From: Plasmodium malariae
Taxonomy: Eukaryota > Apicomplexa > Aconoidasida > Haemosporida > Plasmodiidae
Reading direction: 5' to 3'
Assembly: GCF_900090045.1 (NCBI RefSeq)
Contig: NC_041783.1
Span: forward strand, 1,660,001-1,724,000
Length of the DNA: 64,000 bases
Shown here in pieces: positions 47,749 through 62,083 of the stretch. The number at the start of each line of letters is the position of its first letter. Positions within the stretch are counted from its first letter, which is position 1. The notes beneath the pieces were generated by a model. It searched no databases. It saw nothing but the letters and a program-made list of their open reading frames with translations, and had not been told where the DNA came from. The translations under genes were made by a program, and so were the position numbers.

Positions 47749-50267
47749 TTATTTTTTCCTCCTTTTTTTCAAATTTTGCAATTTTGCTTGATTTATCTGA
47801 GTTTTATTTTCCTCCACATATACAACGTCCTTTGTTTTATCTGCTTCCATTTTTTGTTTTTTTTTTTTGGACTTTTTAAATCCTGATTTTTCGTGTTTTG
47901 GTAACCACTTATCAGGATCATAGCTGCTTTGATTATTTAGTGTTTCAATTGATTTTTTATTTTTTTTCCTCAATCTTTTGCGTTTTCTCTTACTTTTGTC
48001 TACAGATAATGAACTTAGATTGTTGTTCACAATAGAGTCAAATGGGATGCTTTTATTTTCCAGTTCTTCTACATCAATAAGGTATGTTTCAGGTAGAACG
48101 ATTTTTTTTAACTTATCTTCATATTTATATGCATTATTTATATTCATATAGGTATAAATATATGTAAAGCAAGTAAAGAAATTAAAATTGTTTTTCACTT
48201 CCTTGGATAAATGATCAAAAATATCAATAAGAATATTAGACTTGTCATGGCATATCAAATATTTACTAACTAAAAGGAGCGTTTCATAATTAACTATTTG
48301 TATATTTGTTTTAACACTATTTTTGTACTTTTCAAATAAGGAAATTACTGCCTCTAAATTTTTGTGAGGTAATAATGCATTATCAGTAGCACTTTCGCTA
48401 CCACTAGTCTTCTTACAATTTTCCTTATAATTTACGCAAATATATATATGAAACAAATTGGAAAAAAAGATGCCATAATGACTAGGACTACTTTGAAATA
48501 TGTGTTGATACTTTAAAAGGATATTTACAATATCTTTGTAGTTCTTTTTTTCATAACATAGATATATATATGCATTAATAAATTTAATTTTATTTTCTAC
48601 AGAGTTCATTAAATCAATGTTATTATGTATGTAATGTTTGCATTTCAAGTAGTTGATATCCTTATAGAGTAGTATATATAACCTATCCAATAATACAGAG
48701 TTGCTAAATTTTAAGGAGAATTTGGCCAATTTCGACTTAAATTCTTCTTTATTATTATTACTTAACGATAATATGCATTCATTAAAATTTATTGTACTAG
48801 TTATATATTCGCTGAGCTCATTATGTACTCTTTTATTCATAATAAGAAAAATTTTTATCTGGTTCAATTTATCAGTATTAATAGTAAAAAGGAGAGGTGT
48901 AGTTTTCTTTGAATTTTTTTTCTCAAAAACTTTTTGACTATCATTATGCATTAATGCTATGTAATTATTATAAGCTAATAATACTATATCTTCATTTATA
49001 TTATTATCATAATTTTTCAATATATTTTCATATAAAGATATGGCTTCATTCACTTTGTTTGTTTTAGAATAAACATATGCTCTTTCCATTTGAATTAGCA
49101 CTCTTTTTATACTTAGTTCATCCACGTGATTCATTGACATATTCGCTCCTTTCATCTTTTCTCTTGTTACTTCAGTATAGCCATTTACACCTTCTTCCTC
49201 TACTTCAACTGATATATCAGCGTTATCCGAACCAATTTCCCCTGCAATTAGCGTATTATTACATACATCATCCAGTATATCAAGGAATTTTAAGGCCTCG
49301 GAAAAATTCTTTTCTATTGCAAAAAATGTAGCATAATTAAACAGTTGCTCAAAGCTATCATTTTTATCATAGTTAAAATCATTGGTACTTGCAGCAATTT
49401 GGTCTTTCAAATTTTGTATGTCCTTAAATTCTATAGCTCCATGTGCCTTCACAGTTGTCCCGCCAGTATTACCATTACCGTTACTATCGTCGTTACAATT
49501 ACTATTGATTTTATCGTTACTGTTGTAGTTATAGCTGTAGTTATCGTTATCGTTATCGTTACCATCCCTGTTACTGATACTCTTCTTATGTTTCTCATTC
49601 TTCACATCCTTGTTATTCTTATACTTCTCTTTCCTCTGACTTCTTTTAGTATTTTTTTTTTTCCTCAAAAAATTGTATTCATACAATAATTTTATGTACA
49701 AGGAAAAGTAACTACTATTCAAGTTAACCGTTGCTGCAATTACTTGTTTCGCTTTATTATTTCTTAATAAGAATTCGTATGAATTAATACAAACATCAAA
49801 GTTATGCAATTTAAAATTTACTTCAGCTAATAACACATCAATAAAATCTTCATATTTATTTTCATGTTCTTTAAAATATTTTAAACAACCATTCAATTTT
49901 TTATATTTTTTTAATTTATACATAGAATAAAAAAATTCAAATAAAACATTCTTATCTTTAATCTGTCTGTAATTTTCTTGAAATATATCTTTGAAACTTT
50001 TTTTTTTTTTTTTTTTTTTCTTTTTTCCCCTTCTTTAAATGTATCATCCTTAATTAAACAATGAATTACTTCTTGTATTATTTTACTAAACCCTCCTTTT
50101 TCAATAAAACAAGAATACCTTGCTTTTAACGCGTACTCATTGCAATTGTTGTTATTATATATAATCTTTGTCAAGTTAAGAACATTTTCAAACTTTTTCG
50201 TTTCGAAATTTAATTTTATCTCTTCAATGGAGGGGGTGTCTTTCGAGTTTATTTGAGATTCGCTCAT
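47749..50267 (-). CDS. SRP72: Signal recognition particle subunit SRP72, frame broken at a homopolymer
   Basis: SRP72 binds SRP68 and 7S RNA in the cytosolic particle that targets nascent secretory proteins to the ER. The N-terminus (MSESQINSKDTPSIEEIKLN) and an alpha-helical TPR-like body of ~700 residues are followed by the diagnostic RNA-binding motif near the C-terminus. This is YDPDKWLPKHEKSGFKKSKK, at about 47945-47880, equivalent to the PDxWLP motif of other SRP72 proteins. The body has one acidic/Asn-rich insert. The coding region is split between two frames at a run of 22 T (49998-50019 on the plus strand). The reading SFKDIFQENYRQIKDKNVLF continues smoothly only after a shift of one base. 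The whole span is 2519 nt, one short of 840 codons (839 aa). I regard this as one gene with a sequencing or assembly indel, or a true homopolymer variant, rather than two genes. Confidence 0.88.
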
Positions 50268-51654
50268 TTTTCGTAAGAACAGAGGGTTGCTACCGGTGTG
50301 TATGTATATAAGTAGGTATTCAGCTGTATTGGTATGCAGTTACGCTGATATGAAGTTCTACTGGTGTGCAGTTATAATGGTATGAAGTTATATACTTATG
50401 TATTACTTTGGGCGGGCTTACGTATTATCTAAATGAATAAACAATGGAGAATTTTTCCTTTTTATCGTAGCAAATAATTTTTATACATTACAGTAATAAC
50501 TTTTTATTAAAAATAATATATTTTAAAAATTTCAAATGAACGAAAAAGTTTAATATCACTTGAAGCCCCTTCCATTTCAAACAACAATCTTAAAAAAAAT
50601 AAAACAATTTTATATTTTGTATATTATAATGAAATAATGCAAAGTTAAATTCCACCTTTAAAAAAAAAAAAAATTAAATTAAATTAAATTAAATTAAACA
50701 AAATAACAAAATTTTGTAAAATAGGTATTTATTTTATATACATGAAATACTCACGAATGATGGGTGCTCCTTGAGTAGTAATATGTTAGAGAAATAAATA
50801 AGTTAATATAAATTAAAATAAAATAAGAGGTTAATTATTTTATGCATCAAATTAGCCTATAAAGATAAGCCTATTATACAGATGCCCATCGTCGTATAAC
50901 AATACTATTTCTTCTAAATAAATTTAATTTTAATTTTGGAGACTACTTAAAATGAGAAATGTACTTTTTCTGGTTTATTCAAAATTACAATCAGGTAATT
51001 TTGTATATATTTTTTCTTTTTTTCTTTTTGACTTTCGTCAACTGTTGTGAGTAATGCGATTACGTGAGCGTATATACGCTTATATATTTATATACAAGAT
51101 CATACATATAAACACATATATATACATGTGTATACCTATACATACATACATACATACCTACATATACTTAACGTTTGCATAAATGCATATATACATAAAA
51201 CATACTTAATGCGTGCCCTATACATGTAAAATACTGAAACAGCCAAATAACAGTGATAAATATGACTTGTTGCACCCTTTTTTTATGGAATTGCAGAATA
51301 ATGTAACAAATTTAATCAAGTTGAATAACACAATAATATATATAAATATAATATAAATAAAAAATATGCATACTTTGTATATATTCATATACTTTTATAA
51401 TTTGATAATTTCATTTTTCAAAATTTGATAATTTCTTTGTTTATATTATTACAATAAACATGTAAATATATTGTAAAAAGAGGAAAATAAATAAGAGCAG
51501 CAGCAAAAAATGTAAATGCAAGGGATTATATGTAAATATTGCTACACCCAATAAAAAGTTAATATGAATTATACACAGGAACAGGTATCAAAGGAAAAAA
51601 ATGTAAGGTAAAAAAATAAAAAATATAAAAAAATCGTTACCTTCATTTTGTATG

Positions 51655-51698
<44 letters not shown>

Positions 51699-51867
51699 AA
51701 CATAATGAATACATGCTCACCTAATATTCACATTATGCTATATTAATCACACCAGATAAATAATGTTGTTATTTAAAAGCTTAAGGAAAATTGTATTTTA
51801 TTATTCCTATAATAATATTATTTTTAAAAATTACACAGAAAAAAAAAAGTTTAAATAGTATATAATA

Positions 51868-51906
<39 letters not shown>

Positions 51907-53365
51907 ATATTTATCAGTAGAAAAAGAATGATAATTTGAAGTAGGATATTAATTTAAATTTATATATATATAAATATAAGTAACATTTTGTGAACAATTC
52001 TGACAAAAATGAAATAGTAATATAATAATCATGGAAAAGAATAATTTGTTTATTTTTATATAATGTAATGAAAATTAAAAGAATTGTAAACACATCATAT
52101 GACTTGCGTGTATTTGTTTTGTTCATATTTTTACAATTTTCCTCAGAATCACATGAAACTTATAATTTGGTATTTTTTAAATGTGTACATGTGTGTGTGT
52201 GTATGTATATGTATATATATGAACTATGTATGTGCCAGGTATGTTCCAAGTATATTATATATATGCATAAAATAAGCGAATATGAAATGTGAGAAGCAGA
52301 CCTCCTTGTAACATATGCTTACTAAGTAAAATACAAAAAAAAGAAAAGACTAATGTGAAATTGATAGAATCATTTTAACCACTAAAATATATGATGCATG
52401 TATGAATTAATTATATAAATATGTATACATACGTATATACACAAATGTGTACTGCATGTAAATGAAGTAAACTTTTTTCTTGTTTTACCCTTTCTGTTCA
52501 AAGTATTTAATTATGTGAAAATCTGTTTATTATACGTATGTTTGATATAATGTCAATATAAAGAAAAAGTATATTAATTTATTAAAAATCTCAATTTATT
52601 TATGAACATTCTTAAGCAGATAATGTTTTCTGCACGTTTAAAGGTCAATTTGGGTGGTTAACCTATTTTTAAAAAGAAAATGATAAAAAGAAACTTGATT
52701 ATGCTTTGTTTACTGTACTGATACGGAAGTCCTGTTTAACATGTATTTCGTAGGAAACTACTGTGAATACACTATATACATACATGCATACGCACACCTA
52801 TGTATATACATTTTTATATTGGTACAACGCTCATTTAAGGCATTCTACTACCAACTTGCGTTACATATTAGCATACACATATGTTTAAGCTATATATACG
52901 TATATATATATATATATACATAAATATAGACGTAATGATCATAATTAGTATGTAACATTCTCTATGCATACCCCTGCGTAATTACAATTATGCAAAATCA
53001 TTATACTTTTAAATTATAATTTTCAAAATAAATATTTCATATGTTGAAAGGATTAGAAAAAAAAAAAAAGAAAAAAAAGAAATGGAAAATAATATGGAAA
53101 CTAGAAGGTGAAAGGAAAAAAGGATAATGTTTGAAAAACAACTACAATTTATAATGCAAAGAAAAAAAAAAAAAGAGAAGGGAAAAGGAAAAGAAATAAA
53201 AAAATATAACTGAATCACATAATATTTTATGCATTCCTAATTTCTTTTTTTTTTTTTTTTTTTTCTTTCTTTCATCTATTTTAAATGTGTAATTTTATGC
53301 ATCTTAAAATGTGTATGTATATGTACGTATATATATTTTTTTATTTAATAGAAACACAACTACAT

Positions 53366-53408
<43 letters not shown>

Positions 53409-53557
53409 CATATGTTTTTTTTTTTTGGTATTGAAAATAATATAATTATAAATATATGAATAAATTATTATTTAAAAAATAATATGAAAAAAAAATGTGA
53501 AAATGCTAGAAAAAAGGGATGCAAGCAAAAAAGAGCAATAAAATGTGTATGTATATG

Positions 53558-53629
<72 letters not shown>

Positions 53630-54050
53630 CATATTTGTTTTTATATACCACTGTGCACATTAATCATATAGAACGTGTTACATTAATACGTACAATAAAA
53701 AATAAAGCTGTATTATAAAGGTATTTTTACAAATTTATATATATACAAACATATATGTATATATATATATATATATTAAATGTTTATTAATAACAATAAA
53801 ACATGTTAAATAGTAAAATGATGAAAGAAAAAAAAAAAAAAAAAAAAATTAAATTGTTTAAAGTATTATATACAATAAACATTAAGAAAATAACCACGTA
53901 TTTTTTTTTTATTAGTATTATACTTTAAACTTTAAATAATATATTCTTCAATTGCGAAGGAAAAATATACACATATATATAAATATATATATATAAAATA
54001 TTTAATTTCCTCAAAAAAAAAAAAAAATAATATATATATCTTAAAATTTT
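50268..54050. other. Intergenic between SRP72 and casein kinase 1, no gene seen
   Basis: 3.8 kb upstream of SRP72 and downstream of CK1, both on the minus strand. It holds many (AT)n tracts (51660-51692, 51874-51902, 53371-53404, 53566-53624) and poly-A/T runs. The longest non-repeat frame (52068-52292 +) passes from a hydrophobic start into a CVCMYMYIY repeat and lacks splice partners. Confidence 0.5.
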
Positions 54051-54988
54051 TTAATTTTGCTTTACTCTTCCTTCTTGATCTGCTGTTTGATCGAATCGAT
54101 TTTTATTTTCTAACATTTTTTTTTTGTCCTTTTCTGATGCATAAACACATGTCCAATCAAATAGAAAATCATATGTAAATCCTTCTCTGTAAATATAAGT
54201 AAAAAAGTAAATATGTTCAATTGAGATAAATACGTAACATTGTATATTTGCATTATCTTAATATTTTTTGTTTCACTTTATTTTATCTGTTATATTACAT
54301 AACACATTATACTATATTATATATGTATATATTTTAGTTGCATTTATAAAAATCTTCATCCTCTTTGAATTCGTTCTCTATAGTACTAACCTTATAAATA
54401 AGTCTTTTAAAAGTCTTCTTAGATATGTATAATCAGGTCTATCTTCAAATCTTAAAGATCGACAATAATTTAAATATGTTACAAATTCGACTGCGAAAAA
54501 AAAAAAGGGGGGGAATAATAACATAAAATATGGTATCTACATATATATATAAATTAAAATGGGGCAAAGAAATATAATAATTTCTACGTAAATCCCCTCC
54601 GTTCTATATATCTTTATTATATTTCATCACACCAACGCATATAATAATATCACTATAATACACCATCACTAAATATATATATGTCTTTGTTTCCATTAAA
54701 AATAGACGATAAAATTAAAAAAATTCCCTCAATATTTTCTTCTTACAGCTTGCATTTCTACACAAGACTTCAACGGATGTTGATATTTTTTTTTCCATAA
54801 TTTTATCATATTTGTCCTTTTTAGAAATAGCCTTAAGGCCTTGCCATGGTAAACTTCCTCTAAGAAAATACATAAGAACATATCCTAGGGCTTCTATATC
54901 GTCCCTACGAGACTGTTCAATTCCTAAGGGAAAAGGAAAAGAATCGCAAACGTGCAACATATATGTGTAAAAACACACACGAATACAT

Positions 54989-55034
<46 letters not shown>

Positions 55035-56545
55035 TCACAAGAAGTGTACTGAATTTGCGCTTCATATACACATAAATAAGTTACCTAAATGAGTATTTAT
55101 ACTAGCATATCTTGCTGTTCCTGTTAAATTTTTTCCTTCTTTATATGGTATATGTGTATGTGACCTTGAATCTCTGTATTTTTTTGCAAGTCCAAAATCA
55201 ATAATATGAATTAATGTAACTTTTTTTCCTCTTCCTGCAAAAAAAAAAAAAATAAATAAAATGGTACACATCACATGGAACACATCATATGAAACTCATC
55301 ACATGGAACACACCACATGGAACACACCACATGGAACACATCACATGGAACACATCATATGGAACACATCATATGGAATAAATAAAATAAACAAAATATG
55401 CACATATTTATACGCACACGGATACACACATACACACATGTGCACATTCACAAATAGTCAAAATCATAATACTATTAAACTGCTTTATTGGAAGTAACAT
55501 ACCTATTAAAAAGTTATCTGGTTTAATATCTCTATGTATAAAATTTTTGGAATGTACATATTCAATTCTGTTTAACTGTAAAAATAAAAGACCATCAAAA
55601 AAAAAAATAATAAAATGTTTATATTTACGATAAACATATTATATACAATGCATGACAATATGTATAAGGCAGCAGGTATCACTTTAACATATACATATAT
55701 AAATATATACATACATAAAAATATGTTTGCATATGTTTGTATTTGTGCGGGATCTAACCATTTGATCTGCTGTCATTAGGACAGTCTTTAAAGAAAATTT
55801 TCTATTACAAAGGGTAAAAAGATCTTCTAAAGATGGCCCTAATAAATCAAGAACCATAATAGTAAAATCTCCTTCTATCCCATACCAATATACTTTAGGT
55901 ACTCCAACTAATAAACAAAAAGGGTTGTATATTATGTAGGTAAATGTGCGTTTCTCATTTTTTTGTTATATACGCATATATATATATATAGATATAGTCA
56001 TATACACATATATACAGATACACATATAACACACTTATATTTCTATATTCCTTCTTTTATTTCTTCTTTTTTAAATATAATATATATTAATATTTATTAT
56101 TTTCATTCGAGTAAAATTTATGCATACTTCCTCCTCCTAATATTTTATAAAGCTTTGATTCGTATAACAGTTGAGGATGTTTCGATCTCGTTGATTCCTA
56201 AAAAAAATGATGAAAAGGTATAAGAAATATTGAAATTCGAAAATTGGTAGATACACAAAAACGATATAGAAATTCATCATTTTGCGCATGATTTATTTGT
56301 TATCACGTCACTTCATCGCTTATTTCTTTTCTGCCTCTTTCCAATACTATTCCTATTTCTCTTCTTCAACCTTAATTTCTTTTTTTTTTTTTTTTTTTTT
56401 TCTTTCTTTTTTCCCTTTTTCAACTTACTAATTTTACAGCAAATTCTTCCATAGTTACAATATCTTTCGCAACATAAATATCACCAAATGAACCACTCCC
56501 TAACTTTTTCCCCAGAGCATATTTATTCGCTACTCTTATTTCCAT
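54051..56545 (-). CDS. CK1: Casein kinase 1 (CK1), eight exons
   Basis: This is a Ser/Thr protein kinase of the CK1 group, the single CK1 of Plasmodium. Exons run 56545-56429, 56197-56128, 55907-55759, 55575-55503, 55234-55085, 54923-54747, 54490-54391 and 54186-54051. They sum to 972 nt and encode 323 aa, with all seven introns canonical and in phase. Catalytic features are visible: glycine loop GSGSFG (16-21), catalytic Lys38 in [13 protein letters not shown] (126-133), DFG (149-151), and the CK1-specific ASIN in place of APE ([10 protein letters not shown]). The basic pocket typical of CK1 ([19 protein letters not shown]) follows DFG. The protein ends shortly after the kinase fold (RVKQN), so it lacks a long regulatory tail. 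The start follows AACC, and the N-terminus MEIRVANKY is that of the family. Confidence 0.97.
55258..55385. repeat. CACATGGAACA minisatellite in an intron of CK1
   Basis: About ten copies of an 11-13 bp unit (ACACATCACATGGA and variants) lie in the intron between exons 4 and 5. The repeat is much less AT-rich than typical Plasmodium intron sequence. The forward frame ([10 protein letters not shown]) is an artefact. Confidence 0.85.
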
Positions 56546-59500
56546 GGTTGTTTTTTTATATTATAGCTACAAAATGTGGCAGGAAAAAATTTAAAATAAT
56601 TAACTCAATATACACATATACAAATGTACAGCACAACTACATATATAAAGTATGGAAATACGTACTACTTATCGTTTTTGTTATAGATACATATATATAT
56701 ATATATATATATATAATACATCTGCTTATATATTTAAATAAGCATAAACTAAATATGCAATTGCTCCATAATTTATACAATCAGAAGTTCAAGCTCCTAT
56801 CACACAAAAAAAAATTTTTTTAATATTTCTTTCTATCTACACGAATAATTTTCAAAATAATAAAATCATCCCAATCATAATTGAAAAACTTATAACGGTT
56901 TGTATACAATGTAATGCAAATATAAATATATATTTTAATTCCAATTTAAATTTAAATTTAAATTTTATATTTTTAATATTTTTTCCTATAGTAAATGTTC
57001 ATAATGTATCATTAAAATATCGAAAATAAATAAACATTACGTGGATGTAATATAAGTAATAATAAAAATGTAAGTGGAAAATTTTTTTGCAATAATCATA
57101 TATGAATGCCATTTTAGTTTAATCTGCAATATGATATAATAAAAATGTCTTTTCGTACGAAAAAATAACCATGTACATTTATTAAATTTTCTTAAAACTA
57201 TTTTTCTAGTATATATACATCACATCATCATCTATTTTTAAAATTTAAAATTTTAAAAAGATTAAGAAAAAAACATTTTATACAAGAGCACGACTTCTAC
57301 ATATATAAATAAAAACTTGAGCCCTAGATTCGCGTCCAAAAAAAATATATATATATATATATATGCTTACGCAAATATGTACATAAATACATATGGACTT
57401 ATGCACGTAGGGACGTAAGTATGTATGTTCAAGTACATGTATCTATGTAAGTAATCTCTCATAACCTATTAAAACAATGTTACTTCACAAGTTATTTAAA
57501 AAACATATGTGCATATATATTTCATTATACATGTGGTACTCTTCAGGGAGTATTTATTTATGAAGAATAGCATTTTTTCATATCGTTCTGAGAAAAGAAT
57601 ACAATTTAATATAACGGTGATCATAAATTAAAAAAGCTCATTAATAATTTAATAAATAAGTACATATATACATAAACATATCAAGTAGTTCAACATAGAG
57701 CATGTATATATATATATATATATATATATAGTACGACTTAAAATGTATAAATTCTACATAAATAACATATTCATGGGGATATGTTCAGCACAAACAAAGA
57801 TATGTTTAAATATGTTATATATATAGTACTATTATATAGTGTTATAAACGTACCACATCGTATTGAACAGATGTTCAATCACGTTATAAGCATATTATAT
57901 CATATAATAAACATGTTTTGTAAAACAGCAAGCATAACATGTTATACTTACATATTACAGCATATTACACCTCGTAATATACAAATTCCAACATATCATT
58001 TGTACATGTTATATCACATTATATACTTATCATATACATATTATAATGTATGATTACCAAATAAGAAAAATAACACTCGATTCCTTTTTGTATTTTACTT
58101 TAACATACTTTCAAATACATATACTGTTTTAAACAATTACTACTTCAAATTTTTCTTGTTCCCCCACCCTAATATTAATAATTCTGATTTTGCATATAAT
58201 ATATATATTTATGTGTAATATATATATAAATATATATTGTTATACTTTATATATTTTTTTCTTTGGAAATATTTATTAAACTGTTTCCTCAAGTTAGGTG
58301 ATCTTAGAAATCTTTAATTAAAAACTTTTTATCTTTGGTTAATCGTTCATGATATTTTATAAAATATAAATTATTTTTATGTGTATACCACACGTAATAT
58401 ATATATTAATATAAAATATAAAAATATATATATATTTTTTTTTTTTGTTTAATATACAGTAATTAAGATTTTTTTCATTTTTTAAGGAAAAAAATTAATA
58501 CAATATATACTGAAAAGAAATCTTTCAAACTAATATGGCGCACTAAGGATAAAAAATGTTATGTAAATTTTTATATTATATAATATCACATGCAAATTGT
58601 TTCTTCCTATTAGTAGTACTAGTACAAAATATATATATATATATATATATTATTTGCGGTTCATATAAAATAATATAATAGTTATGAACAAAATTATAAT
58701 ATTATATTACTATATATTACTAAATTTTTTTTTTTTTTTTTTTAATATATTTTAAAAAAATTTAAATAGCTTTTAAAAATATTATGTATTTAAAAAAAAA
58801 AAAAAAAAAAAAAAAGCGAAATTTTTATAAGAATGAAAACTTTAGTAACAATAAAAAAGAAATTTTTGTTAAGCTTCATATTTTTATTCTTTTTACATAT
58901 TTTTTTGTGGGTGTGTGTGATTTGTTCATATAAAATAAAATTTTTTTTCAGCTTATGTTTTTAATAAAAAGTTTTAGGTACTTTATTTTAAAGTTTAAAT
59001 ATATAGTTTTTAATTTATAATTGTTTTTTTTCCTTTTTTTTTTTAGGGTTATGTATGGATGATTTATTTATTTTTTTTTTATAGTTGTACATAATTTTTT
59101 TTTTTATTCTAATATTTATATGTATTTTTTTTTTTTTTCATGAACGGTTAAGGTAAATGATTTAGTCTTTTTTAGAATTCATGGTTTTACAATATTGAGT
59201 TTCCTTTTATAAAGCTATTTTTTTCTATTGCTTGTTCTTATGTAATTTGGTTCATATGACGTGCTTTAAGTATATGTTTACATTTATGCATATGGCTTTG
59301 TAGAAAAATATATCATTTGATGTATACTTATATACTTATGTATATACATATGTATATACATATATGTGTATATATGTATATATGATGTATATATGTATAT
59401 ATGATGTATATATGTATATATGATGTATATATGTATTGGCGTATCCGTTTTTTTTCTTTATGTTTTACGTTTTTTTATTTGGTTATTTATTTCATTCACT

Positions 59501-62083
59501 TGAATTCTAAAAAATTATTTCTTTTGTTAACATTTAAACATGAGTTGCTTTAAGTTTCATTTATATACTTTTTTTTTTTTTACTTTATTTTGCTTACTAT
59601 ATATTAACCTTTTTTATAAGACAAATTTAATATATTAGAGTTGTGCACACATTGGTTTATAAACTTTAAAAAAAATAAAGTTGTTTTCCTTTCTATATTT
59701 TTTTATTATATAGTCTTTTTTTTAAAAAAAAAAAATTCTATTTTTCATTTTTTAAAGAGAATTATTATATGAATAATAAATTATATTACTATACTGTCAT
59801 TTTTTGCAGTGATATAACCTACTGTTTCTTCTGCTGTTCGATAATTTTATGTTATAGAATCATAAAAGCATATAACGAACTGCATAGTGATAAGAAGCGT
59901 GATACACATGTCTTCACGTTTTCCCGTGTTTGTTCATAACTGTTAATCTTTTATTTTATTCTTATTCCCTTTTTGTTACACCAAATAAATTGTTCATTGA
60001 ATACATAGGTATGTATATATGTGCACATTTTCTACATATTTTCAAATGATGATTCATATGTTTAATTACGCGTTATCAAAATATTTGCTGTTAAATATGC
60101 ATAGCAAAAAAAAGGAAAAGAACGAAATAATACATAATACAGAACGGTATAATTTGGAAAACTGCTAATAGTTGTGCATGAGTAACGTAGAAATTATAAT
60201 TAATCCATTATTTGTAAATCAGTAGGAAGGGAAATAAAAATAGTATATATTTTAATTGACCTACTTTAATTTTTCTGTATGCAGAATACATTTCTAATGT
60301 TTCCATTAAGGGAAGTATTATATTTTAACATAAATTTCTTTCAGTATTTTGAATAAAAAAAAAAAAAGGAGAAAACAAAACAACACACAAAAACGTATTA
60401 CGAATCATTACATTTTAATTATTATTTTGTATAAAATATACATGCTATAAAAACATGAATTAAAGAAGAGCCTAACTGGATGTTTACTTTTCGTTAATAT
60501 TTTACGCTCCATATAATATGATTATAATGAAATGTATTATTATAGTAAATATGTTATAGAAACTACAGTAAGTTCAACAAAGGAACAATTTACTCTTTTT
60601 TTTATGCAAAATTTTGAATAACAAATCACAGTACAATTAATAATTTATAGAAGTCATTTATAAATTCACTAACTATATTGTATATCCATATATATACTTT
60701 TACATAATATATATATATGTAAAATACTTTTTTAATTTTGAAGTGACGGTACAATATTCTACTACTACATCAGTAGTGGTGTTAGGTTATATTGGTTTTA
60801 TGTATGTTATTCTTTTTTTATAGATTGTGATAAAATAAAAAATGAAAAAAATTCTAACAGTTCTTCACACAGAATATAGAAAAAAATAATAATGCCGTAG
60901 CTTAAGCCGCAAATTTTGTACGTTAGTTAAATTTTTAATTTATTCATTTTTTATTACTGTTGCTAATAACTTTGGATACAAAAAAAAAATAAAAATGTAT
61001 GAATTAAATATTAAGGGACACATCAAAATTTATAATTTTGTAACTCAAATATTGTTTACATATTTATATCGAAACTACACTATTCAATAGCCTTAGAAAA
61101 AAATTATATTATGAATAATAATAGGTAAGTATAATACATATATAAATATATATAATACAACTTTATAAATGCCCATTAACTTGAAAGATATAATAGTAAA
61201 ATATACATATATGAACTGCAATTAAAAAAAAAAAAAAAATTAAAATATATCATATTTTTTAATATTTAAAGGGATATACACTTTTTTTTTTTTAATTATA
61301 CTGAGCTTTGTCAATATATGTCATTTAAAAATAGGGAATAAAAGGCAAAAAAATAAAAATAAAATAAATAATGTAAATATATCGAATACTTATATTTATA
61401 TTTTTTTGCCCTTACATAAATTATGCCTTTTTTTTTTCTTTTTTTTTGAAGTTCAAAAAAAAAAACAAATATACTTATATACATATATATATATGTATAT
61501 TTTCAAATTTTTAATAAGATAAAAATAAGTTTAAAAATGTGAAATACATGGAAAAGTAAAGGAAAATACAAGAAAAACTTGGTTACAATTTTTTTTATTG
61601 AATATGAACAACTGAAAAGATAATAATAAATAGGAAAAACGACATTTCTGTTAAGTAGCTCTTTTTTATTATCAGCATTATATAATAAAAAAAAAAAAAA
61701 GTACGATCCTTTTTTTGATTATTATTTTACTATTTATAATATAGTATATATATGAAATTGCATATGTTATCCTTAAAAATATTGTTTTTACACATTTGTA
61801 ATAGTTAGTTGTGCCGCATATAACAGAGCCAATAAAATATGGTTGTCCTAAACAGTTAACAACTGTAGTGTATTGTTTTTGACAATCTGAAGATACTATT
61901 TTAAATGTATTTGCATATTTTTAAAGGGTTATGGAAAGAAGCTAAATTCTGTTAAATTCCATGACTGTTAAATTGCTTAACTATCAAGTTCAAGATTTGC
62001 TAAGCTGTAAAATTGACAACGCGCAAATTTTTTATATTGTTTTAAATATAAAGAAAAAAGAGACGAAAAAAAAAAAATAGAAA
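56546..62083. other. Long divergent intergenic region, no gene seen
   Basis: 5.5 kb between the starts of CK1 (-) and the gene at 62084 (+). It holds (AT)n, poly-A/T and a TGTATATATG repeat at 59335-59435. A 43-codon plus-strand frame at 58834-58965 begins like a signal peptide (MKTLVTIKKKFLLSFIFLFF) but has no continuation. A small inverted repeat (CTACTACTAC / GTAGTGG) lies at about 60759-60779. I see no supported gene. Confidence 0.5.
59335..59437. repeat. TGTATATATGTATATATGA tandem repeat
   Basis: About four to five copies of a 19-bp unit composed of TATG/TATATG steps in the CK1 divergent intergenic region. Confidence 0.7.

Noticed and set aside
52068..52292. 74-codon plus-strand frame with a hydrophobic N-terminus
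   Set aside because: The second half is a TATG/TGTG repeat translation and no downstream exon fits. It is probably chance.
57781..58053. 90-codon plus-strand frame with repeated YHI/CYTYILQHI
   Set aside because: Composed of CATATTATA-type repeats; no homology recognised and no splice structure.
58834..58965. 43-codon plus-strand frame that looks like a signal peptide
   Set aside because: Its hydrophobic content comes from a T-rich tract and there is no coding-like continuation.
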